Shown here one piece after another: positions 5,639-5,936 of a stretch of DNA of 5,936 nt (the first letter of the stretch is position 1; every line of letters starts with the position of its first letter). Below the pieces are notes generated by a model that did no database searches, was not told where the DNA came from, and was given only the letters and a program-made list of their open reading frames with translations. The translations under genes and the position numbers were made by a program. This DNA is from Betaproteobacteria bacterium. GTDB taxonomy: Bacteria > Pseudomonadota > Gammaproteobacteria > Burkholderiales > SG8-41. The DNA lies in contig JANXRI010000113.1 in NCBI GenBank assembly GCA_025353085.1, forward strand, positions 1 through 5,936, read 5' to 3'.

Positions 5639-5936
5639 ATGAAAACCCGTAAAGTTATTGGGATGTTGCTGGCCGCCGCGCTGGTTGCCATTGCGGTATG
5701 GATGGCGGTTCAATACTTCCCTCGTCGCAGCGAACCCAAAGCGCAAGCTGCCGCGCCGGCGCATCTCAATGCGCGGGAATTGCGGTTCGCCGCCGATTCA
5801 CCGCAGTTGACGTTTATCAAGATCGAAGCGGTCGAAGCCCTCCCCGAACCCCTGCTCGATCCCTTGAGCGCGCGCATTGCGTACGATGAGAACCATACCG
5901 CCCGCATCGGTTCGCCGATCGCCGGCCGCGTAACGC
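5639..5936 (+). CDS. Second CzcB-like RND periplasmic adaptor, 3'-truncated by the window edge
   Basis: This is the N-terminal 99 residues of another membrane fusion protein, open at the right edge. Residues 6-24 (VIGMLLAAALVAIAVWMAV) form an uncleaved-looking signal anchor followed by FPRR. No lipobox Cys is present, unlike the upstream adaptor. Residues 35-45 are an Ala/Pro-rich linker. Residues 48-98 align by eye with residues 37-86 of the upstream CzcB. Both have F-A-x-x-SPQL, then an R-[IL]-A-[YW]-[DN]-E segment, then a P-[IL]-AGRV motif, which opens the first lipoyl half. The two are therefore paralogues of one family. The start is taken as ATG 5639 because the membrane anchor begins at once. 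An in-frame ATG at 5624 would add MRPAN, with a stop codon at 5618 just before it. Neither start has a good Shine-Dalgarno. It probably opens a second efflux operon whose pump lies to the right. Confidence 0.85.
   Translation, partial: MKTRKVIGMLLAAALVAIAVWMAVQYFPRRSEPKAQAAAPAHLNARELRFAADSPQLTFIKIEAVEALPEPLLDPLSARIAYDENHTARIGSPIAGRVT

Noticed and set aside
5403..5652. Small + strand proteins from 5403 (79 aa) or 5440 (70 aa)
   Set aside because: There is no ribosome-binding site, no known family and Arg-rich random-looking composition. They run across structured leader sequence into the second adaptor gene in another frame.
5698..5907. Small frames at 5698-5889 (+) and 5710-5907 (-)
   Set aside because: They are shadows of the second adaptor gene, whose own frame matches the upstream CzcB.

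Overview
The window is a stretch of high-GC bacterial chromosome or plasmid carrying heavy-metal efflux genes of the HME-RND (Czc/Cnr/Cus) tripartite type. All genes lie on the + strand. The tripartite design, a lipoprotein adaptor with a clear lipobox and the protein sequences point to a Gram-negative proteobacterium. A betaproteobacterium is the best guess from the style of the CzcA sequence, but no marker gene here fixes the taxon.

Layout: (1) 1-966, the 3' part of a TolC-family outer-membrane channel (CzcC-like), cut by the window edge. (2) 1033-2166, a complete CzcB-like periplasmic adaptor made as a lipoprotein. (3) 2190-5309, a complete CzcA-like RND pump of 1039 residues. (4) A strong intrinsic terminator at 5287-5330 whose hairpin spans the pump's stop codon. 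(5) A 329-bp region without a convincing gene (5310-5638). It holds a perfect 13-nt dyad and a second hairpin followed by seven T's. (6) From 5639 to the right edge, the first 99 residues of a second adaptor of the same family, which is probably the first gene of a second efflux operon.

Together the first three genes would build one channel-adaptor-pump complex that uses the proton gradient to move metal cations out across the outer membrane. The pump keeps the acidic triad D393/D399/E406 in TM4, typical of divalent-cation (Zn/Co/Cd/Ni) exporters. By remembered alignment it has lost two of the three methionines of the CusA Cu(I)/Ag(I) site, so a divalent substrate is favoured. No regulator gene is visible.

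The genes themselves are well-known families and I see no undescribed system in them. The least explained part is the leader of the second operon (about 5331-5638), which could be a regulated or attenuated 5' region. A weaker terminator-like hairpin across the czcB stop codon is also worth a look.
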